Below are positions 10,658 through 21,129 of a stretch of 64,000 nt of DNA, one piece after another. The translations under genes and the position numbers were made by a program. A model generated the notes under the pieces. That model saw only the letters and a program-made list of their open reading frames with translations, was not told the origin of the DNA and searched no databases. The stretch covers positions 62,001-126,000 of the forward strand of contig JBBHKE010002155.1 in the NCBI GenBank assembly GCA_037447655.1, given 5' to 3'. This stretch comes from Zygnema cylindricum (Eukaryota; Streptophyta; Zygnematophyceae; Zygnematales; Zygnemataceae). Position 1 is the stretch's first letter; each line of letters begins with the position of its first letter.

Positions 10658-11500
10658 TTGCCGACTGTTATTTTTCGAAATATAGAAAATGAGGAAGGAA
10701 GGGAAACATGTGCTGCCACCGAAAATGGAGTGGAGAAAGAGGTGACAGAAAAGGATTTGGTTTCTGTCAATTTTTCCGATGACAGATTGGTGAGTGATAA
10801 ATATTTACAAGAGGAAGAGGTTATTGAAGTGAGAATAGTTGGAGGAGGTGAAGGTCATTTGGAAGTGGAAACTGAAGTTAATTTGCATGAGGAGATTATT
10901 GTACTTAGAGAGAGAGAGATGAAAGGTGTTCAAAAAATTGGATTAAAAGAGAAATGTCATGATAGTGGGAAAGAAAATAAAATAACAAAAATTAGAAAAA
11001 TCAGAAAAAAAAATTGTGATAAAGGTATAAATTTTGACAAGACATCGAACTGCAGTAAGAGAACAAAGAAAAGATGCAGATATCTAAGTCTCACTCAGAA
11101 AGAAGCAATTGGTAATATGCTAGAAAAATTTCAAATGGAGAAAGCGAACGGATGTACTACTTCGAAGGATTTGAAGAAAGTGTGTGAGGGGAGTGAAAAG
11201 GAAGGAATATTGATCATTAATGATGATATAGATGAGATAGAAAGAAGATTTATGGAAAATATCCATTATCGTCAGATTGTATGCAGTTTAATATATTTTA
11301 TGAATTGTACCCGGCCGGATATAGCTGGAGCCGTAGGAGCCCTCAGCAAGAGTCTAAATGAACCAAGAAAGAGAGACAAGGAGGCTACCAAAAGGGTGAT
11401 GAGAAATCTGGTGGGGACAAGGGAATTGTGGTTGCATTTGGGAGGGAGCACAATAACATCACAACCTGGAGTTAAGCCAGTTATAGACATGTGCCTTTAA
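10658..11500 (+). CDS. chimeric ORF: gag tail-like region fused to copia RT end and RNase H start
   Basis: A 280-residue open frame. Residues 1-145 are acidic then very basic and match no domain I recognise; this may be the end of gag or foreign sequence. From about residue 146 it is the end of copia RT (LTQKEAIGNMLEKFQMEKAN, TRPDIAGAVGALSKSLNEP) and the start of RNase H (GTRELWLHLGG). Protease, integrase and most of RT are absent, so a roughly 3-kb internal deletion joined two ends in frame. Whether the fusion is ever expressed is unknown. It ends near the first RNase H motif, with the rest in another frame. Confidence 0.55.
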   Translation: MPTVIFRNIENEEGRETCAATENGVEKEVTEKDLVSVNFSDDRLVSDKYLQEEEVIEVRIVGGGEGHLEVETEVNLHEEIIVLREREMKGVQKIGLKEKCHDSGKENKITKIRKIRKKNCDKGINFDKTSNCSKRTKKRCRYLSLTQKEAIGNMLEKFQMEKANGCTTSKDLKKVCEGSEKEGILIINDDIDEIERRFMENIHYRQIVCSLIYFMNCTRPDIAGAVGALSKSLNEPRKRDKEATKRVMRNLVGTRELWLHLGGSTITSQPGVKPVIDMCL

Positions 11501-11915
11501 GGCGGTGTACGACTAGATATGTGTTGCAAATTGGATCTGGTGCATGTTGTTGGAGTTGCAAGCAACCGAAAGTAGTTGCTCAGTCCACTATGGAGGTTGT
11601 ATACATGGCTTCTTGTGCTGCCAACAAAAGAATTAATGTGGGTGAAATCTCTTCTTGAAGAACTTGGGTTCATGAAGTCTGGAAATGAAAATGTTTTTTG
11701 TGATAATCAAGCAACCATCTCTATTGCAGCTAATCCGAAACATCACTTCAAAGCTAAGCATATGGATATTAGACTAAGCTTTGTCAGAGAAAAGGTAGAA
11801 AATGAAATTATTAAACTGGTTCATAAAACTGATAAATAAATGATTGCAGACATGATGACAAAACCAGTGCCTTCCCCTAAGTTTATTTATCGCAGAGAAA
11901 ACTGTGGATTAAAAT
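11501..11915 (+). pseudogene. copia RNase H, C-terminal part
   Basis: CCWSCKQPKVVAQSTME, the motif ELMWVKSLLEELGF, FCDNQATISIAANPKHHFKA and FVREKV in the frame 11576-11839 and its neighbours, then an ADMMTKPVPSPK tail. Closely related to the RNase H of the element at 16.6-22.1 kb. It leads into a polypurine tract (AATTAAGGGGAG, 11931-11942). Confidence 0.85.
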
Positions 11916-11942
11916 TGAAAAGTGACTGAGAATTAAGGGGAG

Positions 11943-12845
11943 TGTTGAAAAGAGGTAATTAATAGTTCACTTCTATATTTTAGTTAAAATGTAAAGAGAG
12001 AGAAAGAGAGAACGAAAAGCATGCCATGGCTGCCGCGTCATTTAGAAGGAGGAAGAATGAAATAGAAGGTATTTTGCTATTTGTAGCAAAATACTGCCTC
12101 TGGCCGGATTTGAACTGGGGTCTACAAACTACTATTTAAACCCAAGCCTTATCCATTAAGGCAATAGCGAAATGATATACGTGCAACGTTTCACGCATAT
12201 TTATCTATTGATTCAACGGACTAATTTGCAGCAGACTAACAAAAACACGCATTAATCAATTCATGCATGTTAGCGAATCGAAGTTGTATAAAAAAATGAT
12301 CGGATTGCCACCATTGCAGCCGCCACCCGCAATAAACTTTCGGCGGCCTTTCGGGATAGCGTCACGCGACGCCACATGGCCCCATACTATTGGATACCGG
12401 AAAAGATGGGAGGAGGAACCATGGCTCTCATTTTGACAAACGTCACTTTGAAAGCCATGTCGTACAATGGTCATACAATAAGTACACCGCCTAGTGTACC
12501 TTCTTGTACTATATAGTGTTTCTATTAGACTAGGGTTTAGTAGAAGGCAGTTGTAAGTAGGCAGACCAAGACTTAGTGAAATTTAGGTACCTCTCTCTAA
12601 GAGAGCTTGTAACTATAAAGGTCATCTTTGACCAGCCATAACTTACTGCTCAGGGGAGCAAATTCAGTGATTCTTTTTGCGTTTTACTCAAGGAAGTCCT
12701 CCCCCCACAGAGGTGAGTGTGGTTAGAATTTTTTTGTGCTTGGGCGGCGCTTATTCAGCGGGAAATTAAAAGGGGAAAATGTTATCCTAGAGGCTTTACA
12801 TAGGCTGCTCATTCTCTAGGTCAATAGAGACCACAGAATTGCACA
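11943..12845 (+). mobile_element. copia 3' LTR (family 3-like)
   Basis: About 900 bp from TGTTGAAAAGAGG to CAGAATTGCACA. It follows a polypurine tract. Its U5 has the conserved TTCAGTGATTCTTTTTG (12663-12679) and CTAGAGGCTT. Its start and family differ from the 5' LTR at 8702-9845, so this element is a chimera. An antisense tRNA-like sequence lies near 12097-12172. It is cut on the right by a minus-strand copia fragment. Confidence 0.75.
12097..12172 (-). other. tRNA-like sequence inside LTR, antisense to the LTR
   Basis: On the minus strand: a 4-bp D-stem GCCT/AGGC around TAATGGATA (A-box-like) and a T-loop TTCAAAT inside CAGTTCAAATCCGG (B-box-like), with a TTTT run 10 nt beyond the T-arm end. 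The acceptor stem does not pair and the anticodon arm is unusually long, so it cannot be a working tRNA. It sits about 158-229 bp from the LTR start. Confidence 0.45.
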
Positions 12846-13900
12846 TCCCTATAATTGGCATCACTCTAGTGGTGATGTCAGTATTCTCCCCTCCCACATG
12901 CAACCAAAGACCCCTGGTTCCTATCAAGTATCTCATAACCCACTTGGCTGCCTCCCAGTCTTTCTTTCTAGAATCATTAAGACTTCAGCTCAGGACTCTA
13001 ACTGCAACCGCTATATCTGGTCTGTTAGAGTTCATAAAATAAATACGACTTCTGTCAACCTGCCGATAGGAAATTGACTTCATAAAATGTCTTTCTTTTA
13101 GACTCATTTCCTCTTCAAGAATAATTACATCTCCTTTAACACTCCCATCACTTACTTTTTTGAAGTCTTTGGGAGTGGTACAACTGTTTGCCTTATCCAT
13201 TTGAAACTTTTCTAACATGTTTCTGATTCCCTTCTTTTGAGTTAAATTTCTTTATATCTCTTTCAATCTGGATTTTTTAGATATATCTTGCCTCTCCTAA
13301 GTCTTTCATGTCAAATCTGCTTTCTTAAATCTTTCTTTAATTTATAAATATTTTCCATGGATCTACTCAACACCAGCAAATCATCTAAATAAATGGCAAT
13401 AAAATCACTCCCTCCTTGTCCTCAAACACGTAAATTGAGTGGTTAGAGCTAATTCTAATATATCAGTTGGTTAAAAGTATCGGTTTCTTGTTCCATTGCC
13501 TCGAGCTTGTTTCAGTCCATACAAAGACTTAATAAGTCTGCAGACTTTACTCTCCTCTCCTACCTCTACGAATCCTTCTAGCTGCTTCATAAAAGTCTCT
13601 TCCACCAACTCACCATTGAGAAAGGCAGTTTTGATATCCATCTGATTAATTTCCATGACTTCCGCTGAATCCTCACTAAGGGAAAGTGTACAACCGGTGG
13701 AAAATTCTCTTCATAGTCTATTCCCTCCTTTTGGGTGAAACCTTTTGCGACTAATCTAGATTAATACCTCTCAATTGTGTTATCTGGGTTTGGTTTCAAT
13801 TTAAACACCCATTTGCTCCCAATCAGTTTTTCTGTCTGGGGGGCTGTCCATTAACTCCCATGTATTAGCTTCCATGATGGAAGTCATTTTCTCATTAATG
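12846..13900 (-). pseudogene. copia RT and RNase H start (minus-strand fragment)
   Basis: Right to left: EINQMDIKTAFLNGELVEET and LIKSLYGLKQA (13471-13656), MLEKFQMDKANSCTTPKDFK (about 13218), NRPDIAVAV, and RNase H up to SDANY at about 12850, where it is cut by the plus-strand LTR. Palm residues around YVDD are lost in a degenerate stretch at 13380-13440. Multiple stops and frameshifts. Confidence 0.85.
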
Positions 13901-14400
13901 GCTCTAATCTATCTATCTTTTTAAGGGTTGTTTACTGCCTCTGTATAAGTGTGAGGCTCATCAAGATGAGACAATTTTGTTACCTTATGAAATGCCTACA
14001 TTTCTTGCAGTCTTTTGCTGCTCCTTCGTCCTCCATCAAACTCGAAAGTTGCAATAGATGGTAGTCTCGGGTTTTGTTGAATCACTTTATCTGCTCCCTT
14101 ATCTATGGGAGTTGTCTCCTCATCCTCCATGTCCTCGAAATGAGATGGAGTTTGCACATTCATCGGTGACTCCTCCTCAATCTGTTTTTCCTTTTAATCT
14201 GCAATAATCTGAGGGTTGACACTTCTTTCACGAAACTCTGACTCTTCCTCGAACTTTGAATCAAATTTGATTCTGATTGTCTTATAGTATTTGAAGGGAT
14301 CTATTGACTTTCTTTCATCCATGACAACTAGGTGCTTAACCATTATGATATCCTTTCTCCCTAGATCATAGACTCAGTATCCTTTGACTTCCTCATCCTA
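13901..14400 (-). pseudogene. copia linker between integrase and RT
   Basis: Broken frames of the poorly conserved acidic region between integrase and RT, bounded by recognisable RT on one side and the integrase C-terminal KSGYLVG on the other. Nothing else is seen in it. Confidence 0.5.
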
Positions 14401-15305
14401 TCCCACTAGATATCCCGACTTTCTTTTTGCATCTAGTTTCCAATCCTTTGGGTCAGAGTTTAGAGTATACACTTGACTCCCAAATACTTTCAGATGAGAT
14501 ACATCCAGTTTCCTCTCAACCCATCCCTCATAAGGTGTTTCCCCATTTATAGCTGATGTAAGAACTTTATTGTTAATGTAATTTGCACAGTTTATGGCTT
14601 CGGCCGAGGAGCGTTTTCCTATCTTTTTATTTGTTAGCATGCTTCGGGCACTATCACCTAGGGTTCTATTTAGTCTTTGAGCTACACCATTTTGTTCTAG
14701 ATTATCAAGGATTGTTTTCTGGCTCGCTCATCTTTTAAGAAATCCTCAAACTGATTCGATGTGTACTCTTTCCCATTATCACTTTTATTTCTCTTAATAG
14801 GGGTTCCATGCAACATCTCACTCCATGCCTTATAGTCTTTAAAATAGAGTGGTGCTTCAGACATATTTCTAAAAAAAAAAACTCTTGAATATCTAGACCA
14901 ATCATCAGTTAAGTTTAGCATAAACCTTTTCCTCCTATCGAAGGTACATTAGCTGGTGCCCAGCTATCAGTGTATACAAGATCTAGTACCTTTTCCCCAT
15001 GATATGTGGGAGATTTGGGAAAGGGCAATCTGTGAGCTTTACCATGTGCACAGCCACTACAATCATCCATTACCTCATTGTCACCAAAGTGAATCCTTTC
15101 CACTACTCTCAATTTTTTCATTTCCCTCAATTTATCCAAATGCACATGCCCCAACCGCTTTTGCCATATCATTATCTCGTGGACACCAACATAACAAGCA
15201 CTCTTCTTTTCATTACTCAAGTTAAGTCTGGACATTCTTTCACTACCCTTGTCGACAGTGAAATAGATCTCACCATCATTGACGTGCATGTGTCCAATCA
15301 AACCA
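14398..15305 (-). pseudogene. copia pre-integrase and integrase
   Basis: Reading right to left: MIWQKRLGHVHLDKLREMKK and CSGCAHGKAHRLPFPK (His and Cys ligands of the zinc domain), LDLVYTDSWAP (first catalytic Asp), TDDWSRYSR, NKSDNGKEYTS (second Asp), then a gap where the catalytic Glu region is damaged (14690-14650), and [10 protein letters not shown] plus KSGYLVG near 14400-14480. Related to the plus-strand element at 16.6 kb. The start is lost at about 15305. Confidence 0.85.
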
Positions 15306-15966
15306 AAAAACGTGCATCCCAACCACCTATACAGAAAAGCAATGAAAATCCTCAAGCAAAAGAGTTATAGTGTAAAGCAAAATTAAATGTGACAATATGA
15401 AAAAGAAATAACAAGTAGAAGGGATAAAATGAAGGTGAGTGAGAAGCCAAGAGAGAGATCCATTTATTCACTAAGCCGATGGGAAGCCTATAGGCTCCAC
15501 GGTCTGGGCATATTCTTTACAAGAGTTAGATCTAGGATTGCGAAAAAAGAAAAATAGCACCCGAAACAGAAAGAAATAAATAGCAAACCGTAAAGAATTC
15601 GAAATAACTGAATTCTATCAAAGCTTACAATTCCAGCAGTAGGCCACAAAATAGCAAATAATAAGAAAACAAATAAAAAAAACTGGCACGAGAAAAATAC
15701 AAGAAAACAACGTTAAAAACCTGCACCGAATCCGAGATAACCGGATTCCAATTCACTTATAACCAATGGCAGAAAATGATAATAGAAACAAGCAATGGAA
15801 AGCTATTGAGAATCTGAGATAACCGGATGGTAACAAACCATAAGCAAACGCCAACCCAGGCAACAGAAATTTGACAACAAAAAGTCAAACCCTAATTCAC
15901 AGCATGCATACACAAGGGTCCAGAGATAGCTTGAGAAAGTCGGCAAAATCCACACTAAAAGAGGTT
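15306..15966. other. unclassified A-rich segment with three 21-bp inverted-repeat motifs
   Basis: No gene seen. Three related motifs occur at 15595-15615, 15728-15748 and 15809-15829; the second is GAATCCGAGATAACCGGATT, whose ends (GAATCCG/CGGATTC) pair. It separates a truncated copia integrase from an assembly gap. Confidence 0.5.
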
Positions 15967-15976
15967 NNNNNNNNNN
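15967..15976. other. assembly gap (10 N)
   Basis: Ten N bases; true size unknown. The left part of the LTR to the right of it is missing. Confidence 0.99.
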
Positions 15977-16580
15977 TGTGAATTAGTTATTAGTGTACTT
16001 TTACTCATTTTGACATACCTTGAAGTATTCGGGTATACTAACATTAATTGAGGTAGCTGGTAGATAGCGTACGGCTGGTATGCCTCCGTACGTTCAGTAG
16101 TGAGCTCTAGTTTATATTTGTAGGACTTAGTCATTTTAAGATATAGGAACTTTCTGTACCAAAAACTATTTATGGTCATTTTTGGTAATTTTGTCTGAGT
16201 ATTGCTCTCAGATCTGTTGGCAAAATTATATGAAATTTTGCATGTATGTTCCTCCTTGTATTGTTTACATTGCTACAGATTTTCAGGCATATTATGTGCC
16301 TGGTCTGTGTTTTACTTCATTGTGAAGCTGGCCGGTTTTATCAAAGTTCTGGCAGACTGTTTTTCTGCAACTTTGACCAGATGATGTGATCACTCTATTC
16401 ATTATTTTTGTCTGAAACTTTGTGAGATTATTTTTTAGCCTAGAAAATATCTGTGTTTGCAGTTTCAGCTTGTTTTGATATTTCTGTAGAATTCTGTGTT
16501 GATTCAAAGTAGGCTGTTTTTGGGGAGTCTGTGGTGCTTCCGAGGGTAAATCCATGGCTGAAAATGGCTATGGACAACAT
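15977..16580 (+). mobile_element. copia LTR (family 2), right part
   Basis: Matches 9240-9845 (GACATACCTTGAAGTATTCG, TACGGCTGGTATGCCTCCGT, GGTGCTTCCGAGGGT) and ends GGACAACA. It interrupts a family 3 LTR whose U5 resumes at 16581, so it is probably a solo LTR insertion whose left end is hidden by the gap. Confidence 0.75.
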
Positions 16581-16772
16581 AAATTATCGGCTAGTTGGCC
16601 GTTTTCAGTGATTCTTTTTGCTATCAGGGAAGTCTAGGTTGCACAGGGATGCAGTCAAATTGTCTGTTTGCCTTATTGGGCAACAGTGGTTGTGGCTTGA
16701 AGTGGGTTAGTTAAATACTATCTAGAGGCATCCTGGATTTTTCTGTAGTCCAATGGAGGACACACAATTGTA
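16581..16772 (+). mobile_element. 5' LTR remnant of copia element 3 (U5)
   Basis: Only the last 190 bp of the 5' LTR remain. They match the 3' LTR of the same element (21950-22135): TTCAGTGATTCTTTTTG at 16604-16620, GTTAGTTAAATACTATCTAG, CAATGGAGGACA. A decayed half-tRNA primer site (TTTATGGTCCCACCA) follows and overlaps the gag ATG. Confidence 0.8.
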
Positions 16773-16776
16773 GTTT

Positions 16777-18000
16777 ATGGTCCCACCATCTAGGGTACCC
16801 ACCTTCAATGGATCTGGGTTCATCTATTGGGAAGCCATGATGATGGGAGCCTTGTGCAAAAAACGATACTGGGGTATCGTCAATGGACAAGTGAAACGTC
16901 CACCTTCGGGAACTTCACCAGGATTTGGAGGAGTAAGGTTTCCTGCAGCAACGGCTGCCTCAGCGGAAGAGGCAAATGATGGGGATAGCGGTGTGTTCAG
17001 AAAGGGGAAAGGGAAGGAGACACCCCTCACTCCTATTGCCACAGTACTTGCAGCGGCGACCGTGAATACCGCAAAGAACGATACTCAAACGTGGGAGGAT
17101 GTAAACATGGCTGCCAAGAACTTCATTCTGAGGCACCTCACTCAAGCTTTGGCCACTCTTATCTTCACATTTACAAGGCCCAAGAGTTGTGGGTGAGTTT
17201 GGTGGAGACTTTGTGGGTGAGTTTGGTGGAGACTTATAGAGCTGGAACTATTCAGGAGCTCCAGTTGGCTGAGCAAAAGCTAGTGAGTTACACTTACAAA
17301 AGAGGAAAGATGTTAGATTACTGTAATGATATTTTTTGTTTGTATATGGAGATGGAAAGTGCCGGGTGGACAGGTACAATGAAAATGAATGTTAACACTC
17401 TTATCATGAAGTTACCAGATGAGTTCGAGAACATAGTGTATCGAGTACAGGAAATGCCTGATAGTTCATGCAAATGGAACATAGAACATAATGGTCAGGA
17501 TGATACTTGTGCATGAAAACACAATGGAGATTAGGAGAGGAGGAAAGAGTATTCAAGCTCTAACAGCGAAGGGGACCGATGGGGGAAGGACTCAAAGAAA
17601 CCATATAAACGGGAAAGAGATCATTCTAGAGGACCGAGGCCCCCAAAGGGTCTTTGTCATTTTTGCAAAAAGCCGGGACACTTCATCGCAGATTGTGTCA
17701 AGATATCGGAGCTGAGGCTCCAAGTGAACCGTGGAGGGGGTATTCCGGAGGGAAGAAAAAGGCACTTGTGGTTACAAAATTGACAAGAGAAACCGAGGAT
17801 GAGTCCTCTGAGGAGGATGGGGAGCTTCTTCTTGACGAGAGTCTGGAGGAGAAGGAGATCCCTCGGAGACAAAAATGTGCCCTTGGAGCAATTCGGGAAG
17901 CTACACAGGAAGGATGGATCATCGACTCAGGTGCATCCATGCATATGTGTGGTGATGAGGAACTCTTCACTAAGCTAAAAAGATCACTACTGTAGAAATA
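16777..18000 (+). pseudogene. copia element 3 gag and protease
   Basis: gag starts MVPPSRVPTFNGSGFIYWEA right after the LTR. A shift near 17180 moves the frame; there a 24-bp unit is duplicated in tandem (17187-17234), giving an in-frame repeat of LWVSLVET. The capsid helices end near IMKLPDEFEN. The zinc knuckle CHFCKKPGHFIADC is intact in sequence but lies in another frame from its neighbours. Protease IIDSGASMHMC (about 17920-17955) keeps its catalytic Asp. At least four frameshifts or stops make the polyprotein non-functional. Confidence 0.88.
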
Positions 18001-18960
18001 GATTATGGGGATGGGAGAGTGGTTACTACAGATCTAGTAGGATGAGTGGATCTGAAAGTCTTAGTGGAGGGTAAGACTTCTATACTTTCATTCTCAGATG
18101 TACTCTACATTCCTCAGCTGAGTAAAAATCTTGTCTCTACGTCTGTGTTGGGTGACAAAGAGTTTGATACCTTCACTAGAAAGGGAGTCTTTACAGCTAA
18201 GTATAGGGATGAAGTTTACTTCACGGCAGATAAGGGTAGCCAAGGAATGTTTAGGCTTAACCTCAATAATGAAAATAAGAATGCCTAATTATGTTGGTGT
18301 TCCTAAGGTGATGATTTGGCATAAGCGGTTGGGGCATGTGCATTTTGATAGGTTGAGGGAAATGAAAAAGCTTGGGGTAGTAGATGGCATTCAGTTTGAG
18401 GATAATGAAATGATAGATGATTGTAGTGGTTGTGCTCAAGGTAAGGCTGACAGACTTCCCTTTCCCAAAGCCGCCACATATAGAGGTGAAAAGTGTTAGA
18501 TTTGGTCCACACAGATATTTGGGGACCTGCAAAAGTACCTTCGGTTGGAGGAAAGAGGTTTATGATGATAATAACTGATGACTGGTCTAGATACTCTAGA
18601 GTCTACTTTCTGAAAACAAAGTCTGAAGCATCAACTTACTTCAAAGAATATAAAGCTTGGAGTGAGAAGTTGCATAAAACCCCCATTAAGAGGATAAGGA
18701 GTGATAATGGGGGGGAATATACCTCTAACGAGTTTGAGGAATATCTGAGAAATAAGGGAGTGCAGCACCAGAAAACTGTACCATATAACCCGGAACAAAA
18801 TGGGGTAGCTGAGAGGTTGAATCAAACACTAGGAGATAGTGTATGCAGTATGTTGGCCGACTAGAATATAAGAAAGAGATTTTGGGCAGAAGCAATGAAC
18901 TGTGCCAACTACATGAAGAATAAGTCCTTACCTCAGCTGTAAAGGGAGTGACACCTTATG
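18001..18960 (+). pseudogene. copia element 3 integrase
   Basis: Pre-integrase strand SDVLYIPQLSKNLVSTS, then IWHKRLGHVHFDRLREMKK and CSGCAQGKADRLPFPK (zinc ligands), and the catalytic core in 18493-18864 with all three acidic residues: LVHTDIWGP, RSDNGGEYTS and NGVAERLNQT. A stop after MLAD at 18864 and frame changes at 18290 and 18490 break it. Confidence 0.9.
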
Positions 18961-19500
18961 AGAGATGGATTGGAAGGAAACCAGATATCTCACACCTTAA
19001 AGTATTCGGTAGCCAAGTTTAGAGTCTTGACAGGATAGAAAGAACTGGAAACTAGAAGCTAAAGGAAAACCTGGATACTTTGTGGGATATGATGAGGATG
19101 TTAAGGGATAAGGAGTCTATGACTTAGCAAAGAAAAATATCATTCTGGTCAAACACTTAGTTGTCACGGATGAAGGGAAGTCATTTGACCCCTTCAAATA
19201 TACAAAGAAGATAAGAATCAGATTTGAGTCCGAAAGTGAGGAGAACTAGGTCGTTCGTGAAAGGGACATAAGTGAAACCGTGATTGCAGATTCAGGGGAG
19301 ATGCGAGATACAGGAGACTCACCGGAAATCTCACATACCCCTATCGACTTCGAGGAGATAGAAGACGTGGGACCAGAACCGGCTTCTATGGACAGGGAAG
19401 CCGATGAGACACTGAGGAGAAATCGAAGACTTCCATCCTTTCCAGCTTCAGAGTTTGGGGTGGGAGAAGGAGCAGCAAAAGGATATAGGAAAAACAAGAC
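18961..19500 (+). pseudogene. copia element 3 integrase C-terminus and linker
   Basis: HLKVFGSQV and a YFVGYDED-like stretch mark the integrase tail, then an acidic linker (19280-19513: EISHTPIDFEEIEDVGPEPA) before RT. Several stops. Confidence 0.7.
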
Positions 19501-19515
19501 GCTCATAAGGTAACT

Positions 19516-20330
19516 ATGTTATCTCACCCAGATGAGCGTGAGTCTTACTCGGAGGCAGTGAATAGTTCGGAGAAAGAAAGATGGATTAGAGCCATAAATG
19601 ATGAGATGGCCTCTATCATGGAAGCAAATACTTGGGAACTAGCGGATTGTCCTCCAGACAAAAAACCTATTGGGTGTAAATGGGTATTTAAATTAAAACT
19701 GAACCCAGATAATACCATTGAGAGATATTAGGCTTGATTGGTAGCGAAAGGGTTCACCCAAAAGGAGGGGATTAATTATGAGGAGACCTTTGCTCCAGTT
19801 GTTCGGTTCCCATCATTAAGGATTCTCCTCAGTCTGGCAGCAGCGGAAGACATGGAAATACACCAGATGGACATTAAGACTGCTTTTTTTAATGGTGAGT
19901 TAGAGGAAGAAATTTTCATGCGCCAACCCGAGGGGTTCGTGGAAGAAAGAGAAGAGAGCAAAGTCTACATGCTCATAAAGTCCTTATATGGACTGAAGCA
20001 GGCTCCCCGACACTGGAATAAGAAACTAGATGAGTTTCTCACCGGTCTGGGATATATTTGTATCAACTCTCACTATTCTATCTATATGTTTGAAGATGAG
20101 AATGGTGTCATTTTTATTGCAATTTATGTGGATGATCTGCTTGTGTTGAGTAAATCTTTAGAAAAAATCAATAAGTTAAAGATAGATCTTAGAAGCAGAT
20201 TTGATATTAAGGATTTAGGGGAGGCAAGATATATTTTGGGGATTGAAATGGAGAGAGATAGGGGGAAGAAGATTGTCAAACTTACTAAGAAAGAAACAAT
20301 AGGTAATATGCTTGAGAAATTCTAGATGGA
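19516..20330 (+). pseudogene. copia element 3 reverse transcriptase
   Basis: WVFKLKLNPDNTIERY, a stop, then a 195-residue frame: VAKGFTQKEGINYEETFAPV, HQMDIKTAFFNGELEEE, SLYGLKQAPRHW, and the catalytic YVDD intact at 20124-20135. LGEARYILGIE closes the thumb. The palm is therefore intact; two stops (19729-19736, 20323) remain. Confidence 0.92.
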
Positions 20331-21060
20331 AAATGCTAACAGTTGTACCACTCCCATGGACTTGAAAAAAGTAAGTGATGGGAGTGTACAAGGAGGAGTG
20401 ATAATCTTAGATGATTAGATTAGTCCAGAGGAGAGAGAGTTTATGAATTCTATCCCTTATAGATAGGTTGTAATCTATTTTATCAATTATACCAGGCCAG
20501 ACATAGCGGCAGCAGTTGGAGTACTCAGTAGAAGTCTTAATGATCCTAGGAAGAGAGACTGGGAGGCAGCCAAGAGAGTCATGAGATATTTGGTGGGAAC
20601 CAGAGAGTTATGGTTGCATTTGGGAGGGGAGCACACTGACATCACTACTTGGAGTGATGCCAGTTATGGGGATGCACCTATGAGAAGATGCACTTCTGGG
20701 TATGTGTTGTATGTTGGGGAAGGTGCTTGCTGTTGGAGCAGTAAGCAACAAAAGGTGGTTGCTGAGTCTACTATGGAGGCTGAGTACATGGCCTCTTGTT
20801 CTGCTGTGAAAGAGTTGATGTGGGTCAAGTCCTTGCTGCAAGAACTGGGGTATATGAAAGAGGGAGTGCATGAAGTGTTTTGTGATAATCAAGCTGCCAT
20901 TGCAATTGCAGCAAATCCAAAACATCATTTTAAGGCTAAACATATGGACATAAGATTAAGTTTTGTAAGAGAAAAAGTTGAGAATAAAATCATGAATCTT
21001 GTATATAGATCTGATGAGAAATGGTAGCTGATATGATGACAAAACCGGTGCCTTCTCCCA
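20331..21060 (+). pseudogene. copia element 3 RNase H
   Basis: After broken RT-RNase H connection sequence (stops near 20417 and 20463), 20581-21027 reads clean: WSDASYGDAPM, CCWSSKQQKVVAESTMEAEY, FCDNQAAIAIAANPKHHF, DIRLSFVREKV. An ADMMTKPVPSPK tail follows after a shift. A polypurine tract (AAAATAAGGGAAG, 21117-21129) abuts the 3' LTR. Confidence 0.92.
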
Positions 21061-21129
21061 AGTTAAAATATTGCAGAGAAAAGTGTGGATTAAAACTGAA
21101 ATTTATATTGGACTAGAAAATAAGGGAAG

